Part shown: piece after piece, positions 52,419-60,838 of the stretch | Layout of the letters: every line of letters starts with the position of its first letter | Position numbering within the stretch: the stretch's first letter is position 1 | Assembly: GCF_963515715.1 (NCBI RefSeq) | Contig: NZ_CAUPZS010000003.1 | Coordinates: 124,001-188,000 of the forward strand | DNA: 64,000 bases | Source of the DNA: Clostridium_AW sp963515715 | GTDB taxonomy: Bacteria > Bacillota > Clostridia > Clostridiales > Clostridiaceae | Reading direction: 5' to 3' | The notes under the pieces: model-generated | What the model was told of the DNA's origin: nothing | The model's input: the letters and a program-made list of their open reading frames with translations, nothing else | The model's database searches: none | Program-made: the position numbers and the translations under genes

Positions 52419-53311
52419 GTTTTCCACCCCCGATATATTAATGATGGGATAAACATAATTATACAAAGTATATATCCTTCAATTGATAAAGCCTTTACTG
52501 GACTATCTACTTTAGGATAGAAATTTAAAACATTAAAACCCTTAAAATTAAAATATTCATAATATGCAAAAGTGCAAATGCATACTAAAATCAAGAATAT
52601 ATCACTATATGTAAATTTTTCTTGGAAATAGGAGCTTCTTTTATTTAAAGCTCCATATCCCCTTGAATACATTGATTCTGCCATATCTGCCGAATCCTCT
52701 AAACTTGATAAAAATAATATCTTTACTATATTTCCACTGCATTTAATACTTTTTTTCATATCTTTATGAAACATCTTATTTCCTCTAAGTTTTTCAACAT
52801 TAACTATGTTTTCATAGGAGGTCATCATAGTTGGAAAAAGTCTTATAGTCATACTCATAAGTAATGAAGACTTCTTTAAAAACTTAGAGAAAAATCCAAA
52901 AGCTCTATCAGGGTGAATTATTAAATTTCCCAAACCAAAAGTAAGCGTTACGCACATAACCCTGATACCATTAAATATTCCATAAACTATAGCTTCTAAA
53001 GTAATTCTCATAGGTCCTAATACAGGGTAATTTATATGACCCTCATATATTACAGTGTTTCCATCATGAACCATAATAGGATTTAATATAACAATCAATA
53101 AGGTAAAGGGTAATATAAGTCTTCCATATAAAAGTAAGTTTTTTAAAGAACCATCTAAATACACAAGAGCTAAAAGACTTATTAGTATTATCAATAAGTA
53201 TATTGGATTATTTATTTGTAAAAACAATATGATATACACTGTAAGAAACAGTATTCCTGTTAAAGGATGTAACTTTTGTAAAAATGTATTTCTGTTTTTA
53301 TATGTGAACAT
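52409..53311 (-). CDS. ECF transporter transmembrane T component
   Basis: A 300-residue EcfT/CbiQ-like protein with five or six membrane segments and the two cytoplasmic Ala-Arg-Gly-type motifs that grip the ATPases: VEKLRGNKMF and AESMYSRGYGAL. I choose the ATG at 53309-53311 because an in-frame GTG three codons earlier overlaps the GGAAGTG ribosome binding site. It overlaps the ATPase gene, indicating coupled translation. Confidence 0.92.
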   Translation of the reverse strand: MFTYKNRNTFLQKLHPLTGILFLTVYIILFLQINNPIYLLIILISLLALVYLDGSLKNLLLYGRLILPFTLLIVILNPIMVHDGNTVIYEGHINYPVLGPMRITLEAIVYGIFNGIRVMCVTLTFGLGNLIIHPDRAFGFFSKFLKKSSLLMSMTIRLFPTMMTSYENIVNVEKLRGNKMFHKDMKKSIKCSGNIVKILFLSSLEDSADMAESMYSRGYGALNKRSSYFQEKFTYSDIFLILVCICTFAYYEYFNFKGFNVLNFYPKVDSPVKALSIEGYILCIIMFIPSLIYRGWKTWK

Positions 53312-53330
53312 ATAAATCACTTCCTATGCA

Positions 53331-55922
53331 TTACTTAATTTCAAATTCTACTTTAACTTTTTCTTTGTTTTTAAATTTATAAAATCCACAATACTTTCCA
53401 TTATCCAATACTGTATTAAATTCTACTGTTCCATTGTTTAGAGTATCTTGTCCAATATATACTAATGAATTATTTGAATCATATAATGTTATTGTAATTT
53501 CTCCATTTTCTTCATTGGTAATCTTCATCTGAACTTTACCACTATTGTTAGTAACTTTAAATGCATTATCTGAAGGTTTTTCTGGATCTATTTCCCCACC
53601 ATTATCACCGCCATTATCGCCACCTGGACTACCATTAGATATTACTTCAATTGTTTTTTCATCTTTTCCACCTTCTTTTTCAACAGATACTATATGCTTC
53701 CCAGTGGAATCAATTATTATAGTTGCACATCCGTCCATATCTGTTCTTGCTACCTCTTTTCCATCAACTTTAACTACTGCATCATATACTGGTTTATATA
53801 CACAAGTAGCTTTTACTTCAAAAGACTCCCCTAGCTTTATACTATTAGGTACTCTTGAAATTTTTATTGGCATCACACTTTCATCTGGTGCAAGATCCTG
53901 CCAATTCCATTCGTGGTAATCAAATTTCAATGTATCTCCACCTTTTGGATAAACTCCGCGAGCCCCTTCAGATGTCTTTGAGCCATTTAAATATATAAAC
54001 CAATCCTCTCCAATTATTCCTCTTTTCCTTTGATCTTCTGAAAGTTCCTTTAAAGTTTTATTTGAAAGTCCATCTATTCCAGTTATCAATCCTTCCTTCT
54101 CTGTGACAGATGCAACGCTCTTTAAATAATCCATTGCATTATTATCCTTGATTTTTAAGATTTCTTTTTTTAATTCTGTGCCTCCATTACCTTTTGATAT
54201 TATTAATGTGAATGAATTACCATTTATAGCTTCTTCCCCGCTCCCAGAGGTTGTACCATTTCCCTTATCAGTGCTTGTTACGTCTTTTACATCACCATCT
54301 ATTTCTACGTCTTTGACTCCTTTTTCTACCTTATTTACAGTTGCCCCATTTTTAACTTTTATACTGCATTTGCTGTTAGCAGATATTTTTTCTACTTTAG
54401 ATCCTTTTTCTATATTGAGTTTTGATTCGGTAGCTACTTTTACTTCAAAAAAATCACCTTGAAAATCTATATTCGCTTTGCCAATAATATCAACTGTTTT
54501 ATCAAACTTTCCTTTAAGTACAACTTTATTTTCAGTTGCATCTGATTTGTTTTGAATTAATATATTGCCAAAATTACTTTTAATATTATCTAGTATTGCA
54601 TTACTCTTAACGCTAGTATTATTTATATTGCTATTTTCCTTTAACTCAACTCTTACATTGTTTTTACTATCAACTATTAAATTTTGAGCTTTAGAATTTA
54701 ATAACTGAATACCATTTTGCGCACCTGACTTTACTACTATAGTATTAGCAGTTACATTCTTAATATCTATTGAGCCTTTTTCACCTGGATCTATTGTCAG
54801 TACTCCCTTAACCTGTAAATTCTGCAGTGTTACCTTATCAGCTCTTACTATTAAATCTCCATTTATAAGTTTTTCAGTTTTTTCTTCTCCAAAAATTGAA
54901 TTATCTTCATTAATTTCTGTTATTTCTACGTTAATTTCTAGCTTATTCAATATGCTTGATGGAACTATACTTTCTCCACCTACAGCAATCATATTGCTTA
55001 AAGAAGTTATGTTATTATTTAAAAAGTTCTTTAAATCTGGTGTTATGTCTTTATTTGTTAATATTATTGGTGCTACCTTTTGTGCTGCTAATGCTGAACA
55101 TGAAAGTGCATCTGCAAATTCATTTCCTTTTGGACCTGCTCCCTGTACCACATAAACATTTTCAAAAATAACGTCATTTTTAAAACTTTGTAATACATTT
55201 TTATTTGTCTCAAATCTATCTTGTCCACTTATTCTTTCTACATTTTCTATTCCTTTTATAGCATTATTTGAAATGACACCTTCTCCACCTATAACAAAGA
55301 CTTTTTTGGGACTAACTTTATTAATATATTGTTTTACAGATTGCTTTAATTCATTTTTATCCGCAAATACTATTGGTGCTCCTTTTTTAGCTGCAATAGC
55401 TGCAACTGAAAGACTATCTGCGTATCCATTTGCTGATGTTACGAAAACTTCATTAACACTACCTAATTGATCCGCAATTTTAAGAGAAGTTTCATATCTT
55501 GTATCTCCATATAAACGTGTTATATTAGTTATGTTTATACTTTTTAACTGCTTATCAACCTTTTCTGAAACTACCTTAGGTCCTCCTATTATATAAACAT
55601 TTTTAACATTTAATCTCTTAAGTTCTTTTATTGTATCCTCACTTAATGCGGATTGTGATGTGAGCATTATTGGGGCATTATATTTTTTAGCTAGGGGCGC
55701 TGCACATAATGCATCTGCATAATTATAACCCTGAGCTACTATGGCAGTTTGTGAGCCTGTTTTCCATCCCTCTTTACTTATTTCAATAGAAGTTTCTATT
55801 CTGTCTTTTCCATAAATTCTATTTTTTGTATTTTGAGCATAAGTCACCGACGAATTTGTAAATAATACTGACGTCATAGTGAACATAGTTATGGCTATTT
55901 TACTTAATAACTTTTTGTTCAT
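53331..55922 (-). CDS. cell-wall-anchored protein: CWB2 repeats plus DUF4430 domain
   Basis: An 863-residue secreted protein. Signal peptide 1-29; three CWB2 repeats (about 35-330; YGKDRIETSIEISKEGW, ADALCAAPLAKKYNAPIMLT, YIIGGPKVVS), which bind wall polymers; a repetitive beta-rich region (about 350-555; LIVRADKVTLQNLQVKG) that looks like a beta-helix stalk; a DUF4430 domain (about 572-690; DWFIYLNGSKTSEGARG, FDYHEWNWQD); an Ig-like domain; a G/D/N-rich linker; and a C-terminal beta domain (about 790-863). The DUF4430 domain is close to that of the lipoprotein encoded just upstream. I infer a wall-attached corrinoid receptor. Confidence 0.85.
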   Translation of the reverse strand: MNKKLLSKIAITMFTMTSVLFTNSSVTYAQNTKNRIYGKDRIETSIEISKEGWKTGSQTAIVAQGYNYADALCAAPLAKKYNAPIMLTSQSALSEDTIKELKRLNVKNVYIIGGPKVVSEKVDKQLKSINITNITRLYGDTRYETSLKIADQLGSVNEVFVTSANGYADSLSVAAIAAKKGAPIVFADKNELKQSVKQYINKVSPKKVFVIGGEGVISNNAIKGIENVERISGQDRFETNKNVLQSFKNDVIFENVYVVQGAGPKGNEFADALSCSALAAQKVAPIILTNKDITPDLKNFLNNNITSLSNMIAVGGESIVPSSILNKLEINVEITEINEDNSIFGEEKTEKLINGDLIVRADKVTLQNLQVKGVLTIDPGEKGSIDIKNVTANTIVVKSGAQNGIQLLNSKAQNLIVDSKNNVRVELKENSNINNTSVKSNAILDNIKSNFGNILIQNKSDATENKVVLKGKFDKTVDIIGKANIDFQGDFFEVKVATESKLNIEKGSKVEKISANSKCSIKVKNGATVNKVEKGVKDVEIDGDVKDVTSTDKGNGTTSGSGEEAINGNSFTLIISKGNGGTELKKEILKIKDNNAMDYLKSVASVTEKEGLITGIDGLSNKTLKELSEDQRKRGIIGEDWFIYLNGSKTSEGARGVYPKGGDTLKFDYHEWNWQDLAPDESVMPIKISRVPNSIKLGESFEVKATCVYKPVYDAVVKVDGKEVARTDMDGCATIIIDSTGKHIVSVEKEGGKDEKTIEVISNGSPGGDNGGDNGGEIDPEKPSDNAFKVTNNSGKVQMKITNEENGEITITLYDSNNSLVYIGQDTLNNGTVEFNTVLDNGKYCGFYKFKNKEKVKVEFEIK

Positions 55923-55969
55923 ATTGTCCTCCTTTTTGTAATCATTTGCTTCAATAAACTTTTTAAAAT

Positions 55970-56764
55970 TTAGTATTCCTCTGATGAGAATTCTCTCTTA
56001 TCCCATTCATGATAATCAAATAGCAATTCATCTCCTGGTTCAAGGTATAGATCATTAGCACCTACTGATGTTTTTTTACCATTTAAATATATAAACCAAT
56101 CTACCCCTAGTACCCCTAATTTCTTTTGCTCATCAGTTTTCTTAGATGCTGGAATGGGATAAATATTACATATTTCATTTATTTCATAAATAAATCCGCC
56201 CTTATCTCTAACATCTGAATTTTCTCTAAGATATGTCATAGCACTTTTATCTTCTGATATCTCCACATCTTTTTTTACAAGTATTTCAGACTCTTTGCCA
56301 GTATATCCTTCTGACTCTTTAGCTATTATTAGGGTAAATGAATCTTTTTTCTTTTTATCTTCCTTTGGTGGTACTTTATCTAGCTTTGCCTTTTCACTAT
56401 TAGGTTTACTTTCTTCAGTATTTAATTTATTTTCTGGATTTTTATTAGGTTTAATATCTTTTTTATTAGCGTTGTTACTTGAATTATTTTCTGCAGTTTT
56501 TACATCATCACTATTTTTTTCCATTTCGCTTGATGCATTACTATCCTTTAATTCATCTTTGGGGTTTTTAGCATCAGCTTTATTATTAGCTTCAATTACC
56601 TTATCATCTTCAGCTACCTGATCTTTATAATTTATATCTTGAGATACTGCCATACTGGAATTACTTAATGTAGAATTTGACGCTTTTTTACCTTCACATC
56701 CTATAGTAAAAAAGCATATTAAGAAAAGCATTGTAATTGGTATGATTTTTTTGAATATCTTCAT
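55970..56764 (-). CDS. lipoprotein with DUF4430 domain
   Basis: A 264-residue lipoprotein. Lipobox FTIGC (Cys about residue 23); a long K/N/E/S-rich linker (about 25-140) able to span the wall; and a C-terminal DUF4430 domain (about 142-264; FTLIIAKESEG, MTYLREN, GVDWFIYLNGKKTSVGAND, LEPGDELLFDYHEWD). The ATG at 56762-56764 follows GGGGGTG; longer in-frame starts lack a site. It is the first gene after the riboswitch terminator. It could be the membrane-tethered acceptor that passes corrinoid to the ECF S component. Confidence 0.85.
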   Translation of the reverse strand: MKIFKKIIPITMLFLICFFTIGCEGKKASNSTLSNSSMAVSQDINYKDQVAEDDKVIEANNKADAKNPKDELKDSNASSEMEKNSDDVKTAENNSSNNANKKDIKPNKNPENKLNTEESKPNSEKAKLDKVPPKEDKKKKDSFTLIIAKESEGYTGKESEILVKKDVEISEDKSAMTYLRENSDVRDKGGFIYEINEICNIYPIPASKKTDEQKKLGVLGVDWFIYLNGKKTSVGANDLYLEPGDELLFDYHEWDKREFSSEEY

Positions 56765-56821
56765 TCTTTCACCCCCTTTCACGCAGTTCAAAGGGACAAA
56801 ACACATATGAACACATAAAAA

Positions 56822-56841
56822 AAGAACCCAGAAGGGTTCTT
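56822..56841 (-). terminator. riboswitch-controlled terminator of the surface operon
   Basis: AAGAACCC and GGGTTCTT pair perfectly around a 4-base loop and are followed by eight T residues on the minus strand, 58 bases before the first gene's start. An AATATTTTA/TAAAATATT pair just upstream may take part in the antiterminated form. Confidence 0.92.
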
Positions 56842-56930
56842 AAAATAACGCAATGCAATATTTTACCATAAATACGACTAAAATATTCCCATTAGCTGTG
56901 TATGTATCTTTCCCTCCGAAAGAATCAACA

Positions 56931-57097
56931 TTTACTAGGCAGGTTTCCTGACTTAGCTTCATTTTACTCCCTTGCCTTCCCAGATAATTTTTTATCCAGT
57001 GACCTAATTCAAGGTTTCATCTGCATCACAGTAACGGTGGGCTGTAGTGGATTTTAACCACTTTCCCTTTTAACTACCGGTTTAAGGTAGCACCTAA
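56931..57097 (-). ncRNA. cobalamin (AdoCbl-type) riboswitch of the surface/ECF operon
   Basis: Minus-strand core: TAGGTGCTACC, AAAGGGAA, ACAGCCCACCGTTACTGTGA, a variable arm, TGGGAAGGC, AGTCAGGAAACCTGCCTA, with closing complementarity between TAGGTG and GCCTA. It is followed by a terminator and a seven- or eight-gene operon on the same strand. Confidence 0.95.
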
Positions 57098-57187
57098 TAA
57101 CATAAATATACAATTTTAATACTTATTTTATTATATTATATAACTACTACTTATTCAATGTATTTTTCTAATCTTTATAAATTTTAG

Positions 57188-57706
57188 TTAATTTTCCACT
57201 CCTTTCCTAGCCTCTACTCCTTTATAGTAATAGTGTTTAATCTCTTTCATTTCTGTTACCAGATCTGCTCTATCTATTATCTCTTGTGGCACATATCTAC
57301 CCGTTATTATAATTTCAGTATTTTCCGGCTTTTTATTTAATAGATCTAATACATCCTCAACATTTAATAACTTGTAATATAATGCTATGCTAATTTCATC
57401 TAAAACTACAATATCATATTCTTTAGAATTCAGTATCTCTTCACATCTTTTCAATCCAATTAAAGCTCTCTTTTTATCTTCTTCTGTAGGATCATCATAA
57501 ATAAAACAGTTCATTCCAAATTGTTCTATTGCAAAACCTTTAAGATAATTTACTCCTTCCACTTCACTATACTTCATTCCCTTAATAAATTGTCCAAAAA
57601 ATACTTTTTTTCCTGCGCAAACAGCTCTTAGGGTTAATCCTAATGCAGCTGTAGTCTTTCCCTTGCCGTTTCCTGTATAAACTTGAATATATCCCTTATT
57701 TTCCAT
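57188..57706 (-). CDS. cobA: corrinoid adenosyltransferase (CobA/BtuR type), copy 2
   Basis: A 172-residue P-loop enzyme that attaches the 5'-deoxyadenosyl group of ATP to cob(I)alamin. Motifs are YTGNGKGKTTAALG (9-22), FFGQFIKGMKYSE and VVLDEISIAL. It is a close paralogue, of equal length, of the gene directly upstream. The start is the ATG at 57704-57706, behind AGAAGGGG; the longer frame to 57775 runs through a terminator hairpin (57731-57767). That terminator suggests it is expressed less than, or separately from, copy 1. Confidence 0.93.
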   Translation of the reverse strand: MENKGYIQVYTGNGKGKTTAALGLTLRAVCAGKKVFFGQFIKGMKYSEVEGVNYLKGFAIEQFGMNCFIYDDPTEEDKKRALIGLKRCEEILNSKEYDIVVLDEISIALYYKLLNVEDVLDLLNKKPENTEIIITGRYVPQEIIDRADLVTEMKEIKHYYYKGVEARKGVEN

Positions 57707-57730
57707 AGTAATCCCCTTCTCCCTTATATT

Positions 57731-57767
57731 AAAAAAGGGATTTTTGTCTTGCAAAAATCCCTTTTTT
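57731..57767 (-). terminator. strong terminator between the two adenosyltransferase genes
   Basis: Sixteen-base perfect arms 57731-57746 and 57752-57767 with a 5-base loop and T tract. It shares the GGGATTTTTG/CAAAAATCCC core with hairpins at 26119 and 40363. It lies between copy 1's stop and copy 2's ribosome binding site. Confidence 0.88.
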
Positions 57768-57804
57768 ACGTTCAACTCTTAATCCTCAACTTTTAACTAT
57801 AAAA

Positions 57805-58323
57805 CTAGTTTTCAATACCTACTCTACAAGGAACTCCTTGAGTATAGTAGTGTTTAATTTCTCTCATTTCTGTAACTAAATCTGCTCTATCTATTATTTC
57901 TTGTGGAGCATATCTTCCTGTTAAAATTAATTCAGTTTTTTCAGCTTTCTTTTCAATAAGTTCTAAAACTTCCTGTACTGTAAATAATTCATAAAATAAA
58001 GCTATATTTATTTCATCAAGTACTACTACGTCATAGTCTCCACAAGTTAAAATTTCTTCTGCTCTTTTTAAACCTTTTTTAGCTTCTTCAATATCAGCTT
58101 TTGTTGGTTTTCCAAATATAAAAGCATTTCTGCCAAACTGTTCCATTTCAAAATTAGGTAAGATTTTAACAGCTTCAAGCTCACTATATTTCATACCTTT
58201 TGTAAATTGACCAAAAAAAACTTTCTTTCCTGCACAAACTGCTCTAAGTGAAAGCCCTAATGATGCAGTAGTTTTCCCCTTACCATTTCCAGTGTATACT
58301 TGTATATACCCCTTATTTTCCAT
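57805..58323 (-). CDS. cobA: corrinoid adenosyltransferase (CobA/BtuR type), copy 1
   Basis: A 172-residue enzyme with YTGNGKGKTTASLG, FFGQFTKGMKYSE, VVLDEINIALFYEL and the C-terminal GRYAPQEIIDRADLVTEMREIKHYY shared with copy 2. The ATG follows GAAGGG. The region upstream (58324-58649) is AT-rich. It holds an ACAATACT/AGTATTGT inverted repeat (about 58371-58396) and an AGGAG/CTCCT one (about 58438-58457), but no riboswitch that I recognise. Confidence 0.94.
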   Translation of the reverse strand: MENKGYIQVYTGNGKGKTTASLGLSLRAVCAGKKVFFGQFTKGMKYSELEAVKILPNFEMEQFGRNAFIFGKPTKADIEEAKKGLKRAEEILTCGDYDVVVLDEINIALFYELFTVQEVLELIEKKAEKTELILTGRYAPQEIIDRADLVTEMREIKHYYTQGVPCRVGIEN

Positions 58324-58370
58324 AATAAATCCCTTCTTTCAAAAGTTTTTGTCCGTCGACTAACTTTTAC

Positions 58371-58396
58371 AATACTCACTTTAATAAGTATTGTAT
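58371..58396. repeat. inverted repeat upstream of adenosyltransferase copy 1
   Basis: ACAATACT and AGTATTGT flank a 10-base spacer about 50 bases upstream of the start codon. It may be an operator or a leader hairpin; no T run follows. Confidence 0.45.
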
Positions 58397-58649
58397 AGAA
58401 AAAAGCAGTCCTTTATAAGTTTAATTAAGTCCATATAGGAGTAAATTTAAACCTCCTACTCGTAAACGATTATATCATAATTCAACTGTATTTTCTATGA
58501 AATATATGGTAAAATGCTTCTTTTATTAAATATTTTAAATTAATTATAATTTCTGTTTATTTATCTTTAACATTTACAGTTAAATTATTTTCTTTATTAA
58601 TAAATTTAATTCTTATCATGTTTTGCTTTTACTAAATTTTTAATACTTA

Positions 58650-59453
58650 TTATTCTTCTTTCATTAATGGGTTTCCATCTATACAATCTTGAAGATGCTG
58701 TATAAATATATTTTGAATTTCCTTATTTTCTCCTAGCCCGTGTAGATATATGTTTACCTTATAACCTTCACTCTCTAAAATAGTCTTCCAAGAATCCTCT
58801 TCATCACTAGCCATATCATTAGTTGCGTGGTCTCCTGCAACTAACATAAATGGCATTAAAGTAACTTCTTTAATATTATTTTCTCTTAACATTGGTAATA
58901 ACACATCTAACTCAGGAAAGCCTTCTACATTAGCTATGAACACATTTTTAAATCCTTCCACATCCATTATGCATTGTAACTGTGAATAGGATGAATTAGC
59001 TGGATGGGCACTTCCATGACCCATGAATACCACAGCATGATCCTCTTGTCTTTCTGGAATCTGACCTTTTAAAGCCTCAACTGCCTTGTTGTAATCAGAA
59101 GTTCTATAAAGTAGCGGTCTACCTAAAACTAACTTTTTAAAGTTCTTTCTAGCTTTATGAACTGCAATTCTTATATCATCATACTCTTCCCCAGGCATTA
59201 TATGTAAAGTTTGAACATATATTTCCTCAAAACCTTCCTTTGCCATTCTCTCTAAAGCTTCTTCGGTGTTATCTATATATAAGTTGTCTCTTTTTTTTAG
59301 TTTGTTAATTATCATGCCTGATGTGAAAGCTCTTCTAACTTCATAATCAGAATAAGTTTCTTTTATTCTATTTTCAATTACTTCGATTGTAACCTTTCTT
59401 GTGTCTTCATAACTTGTACCAAAACTTACTACTAATATTCCTTTTTTGCTCAT
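58650..59453 (-). CDS. cbiK: sirohydrochlorin cobaltochelatase
   Basis: A 267-residue CbiK that inserts Co2+ into sirohydrochlorin or its precorrin-2 precursor, in the early-cobalt (anaerobic) route. Features are ILVVSFGTSYEDTRKVTIE, QTLHIMPGEEYDDI, the metal-binding VVFMGHGSAHPANSSYSQL and FMLVAGDHATNDMA. The ATG at 59451-59453 is chosen because AAGGGG overlaps an in-frame ATG three codons earlier. It follows cblS by 38 bases. No signal peptide, so it is the cytoplasmic form. Confidence 0.95.
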   Translation of the reverse strand: MSKKGILVVSFGTSYEDTRKVTIEVIENRIKETYSDYEVRRAFTSGMIINKLKKRDNLYIDNTEEALERMAKEGFEEIYVQTLHIMPGEEYDDIRIAVHKARKNFKKLVLGRPLLYRTSDYNKAVEALKGQIPERQEDHAVVFMGHGSAHPANSSYSQLQCIMDVEGFKNVFIANVEGFPELDVLLPMLRENNIKEVTLMPFMLVAGDHATNDMASDEEDSWKTILESEGYKVNIYLHGLGENKEIQNIFIQHLQDCIDGNPLMKEE

Positions 59454-59491
59454 TAATACCATCCCCTTCTTTCATTATTTATATAAATTTT

Positions 59492-60238
59492 TTAATTTTT
59501 ATTTAATTTACCTATTAATCTTACTCTTTTCATAGTCTTTAAATTTTCATAGGCCTCATGACTTACTGCAGCTATGAGTACGGTAGCTGGCCCACAAGTT
59601 TTATGTAAATCTATAGATATATTATCTTCTAAACTTAGATTCATATTGTTATTTCTAGCCAACAATTCACCTTCGTATAGTATTCCTTTAGATCCTACAG
59701 GCACTATTTCAAAAACACCTTGAGTTCCTAACATTTTATAAAGGTCATCATAGTCTGCTATATCTTCATCTTTACTTAATAAATTTATTTCTCCACCAAC
59801 CTTTGGCATGCCTATGGATATAAGTAAACAATCTTCTTTTATATTATTTAATTTTAAGTTATCATTATCAGCAATACCAACTACAGTTATACCTAGTGCG
59901 GTGGAAGTAGTTTTAAAGTTTTCTTCAGTACTTCCATTTAGCGCTATTTTATCTATTCCTGCATGAGCCAATTCTTCTTCTACGCCCTTAATTATTTCTT
60001 TTCCTGTAGGCTCCATTTCATTACAAACTGCATTAGTAACTGCAACAATATTAGCTCCAGATGCTAAAACTTCAAGCATTGCTACTCTTAAAGTGAGTTT
60101 TCCTACAAAAATCGAAGGAACTTTTAATGCATCTCCTTCCTTCATTCCTATGCTTCCACAGCTATCACAAGCGATTACCATAGTTTTATTACTATCTATA
60201 CTAACTAGGGTTAGATCTCTAATTTTATTTATTTTCAT
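59492..60238 (-). CDS. cblS: alpha-ribazole kinase CblS-like
   Basis: A 248-residue protein with a PurM/AIR-synthase-like fold: ACDSCGSIGMKEGDALKV near residue 24, NAVCNEMEPTGKEIIKGVEEELAHAG, and KTCGPATVLIAAVSH near the C-terminus. CblS phosphorylates alpha-ribazole so that the lower ligand can be salvaged without CobT. The gene overlaps that of the CblT-like S component by 14 bases, and the pair lies within cbi genes, matching the known cblT-cblS arrangement of Firmicutes. Confidence 0.85.
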   Translation of the reverse strand: MKINKIRDLTLVSIDSNKTMVIACDSCGSIGMKEGDALKVPSIFVGKLTLRVAMLEVLASGANIVAVTNAVCNEMEPTGKEIIKGVEEELAHAGIDKIALNGSTEENFKTTSTALGITVVGIADNDNLKLNNIKEDCLLISIGMPKVGGEINLLSKDEDIADYDDLYKMLGTQGVFEIVPVGSKGILYEGELLARNNNMNLSLEDNISIDLHKTCGPATVLIAAVSHEAYENLKTMKRVRLIGKLNKN

Positions 60239-60731
60239 ATTCCTTCATGCTCCTTGGTAATAATTTATACACTACTAATGCTACAATAGCATTTATAGCA
60301 GCTACTAAAGATAATACAGGTACAAAACCCAATATTCCCGCCTTACCCATTACAGGTAATAATAGAGGAGTTAGCACTAATAATGTTAATGGTCCATTGA
60401 TAATTACCCCTACAATAGTAGATAAAATCATACCTATTAATTCATTTTTTCTACCTATAAACTTATATACAAAAGCAAATGCAGCCATTGTAACAGCCAT
60501 TCCTATCATAGTAATTAAGTGAACTGGTAAGGAAAGTGGAAATCCGCTAGTTAAAGCTGTTAGAAAGTGACCTACTCCTCCAATAATAGCTCCATAGAGT
60601 GGTCCTAGCATCAATGCTCCTAAAAACCCCGGCATGGAATCAAAGGCAATCGTCCCCATGACTTTTAAATTTGACCCCACAAAAGATAAGGCGATAAATA
60701 ACGCTGTTAATACTATTTTTTTTGTTCTCAT
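60225..60731 (-). CDS. cblT: ECF transporter S component CblT-like (alpha-ribazole uptake)
   Basis: A 168-residue S component with five or six membrane segments: KIVLTALFIALSFVGSNLKVMGTIAFDSMPGFLGALMLGPLYGAIIGGVGHFLTALTSGFPLSLPVHL. The coupled overlap with cblS identifies it as CblT, which imports alpha-ribazole using a shared ECF module. The ATG follows AGGAGG. The 107 bases upstream show no recognised element. Confidence 0.87.
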   Translation of the reverse strand: MRTKKIVLTALFIALSFVGSNLKVMGTIAFDSMPGFLGALMLGPLYGAIIGGVGHFLTALTSGFPLSLPVHLITMIGMAVTMAAFAFVYKFIGRKNELIGMILSTIVGVIINGPLTLLVLTPLLLPVMGKAGILGFVPVLSLVAAINAIVALVVYKLLPRSMKEYENK

Positions 60732-60838
60732 ATTAAATCCTCCTAAATGTAAACTACGACTATTGCTTAAAGTTTAAGCGTCATATCTATAAACCATCGC
60801 CACACATTTTCTATCAAACCTTTCACATAGACATTAAG

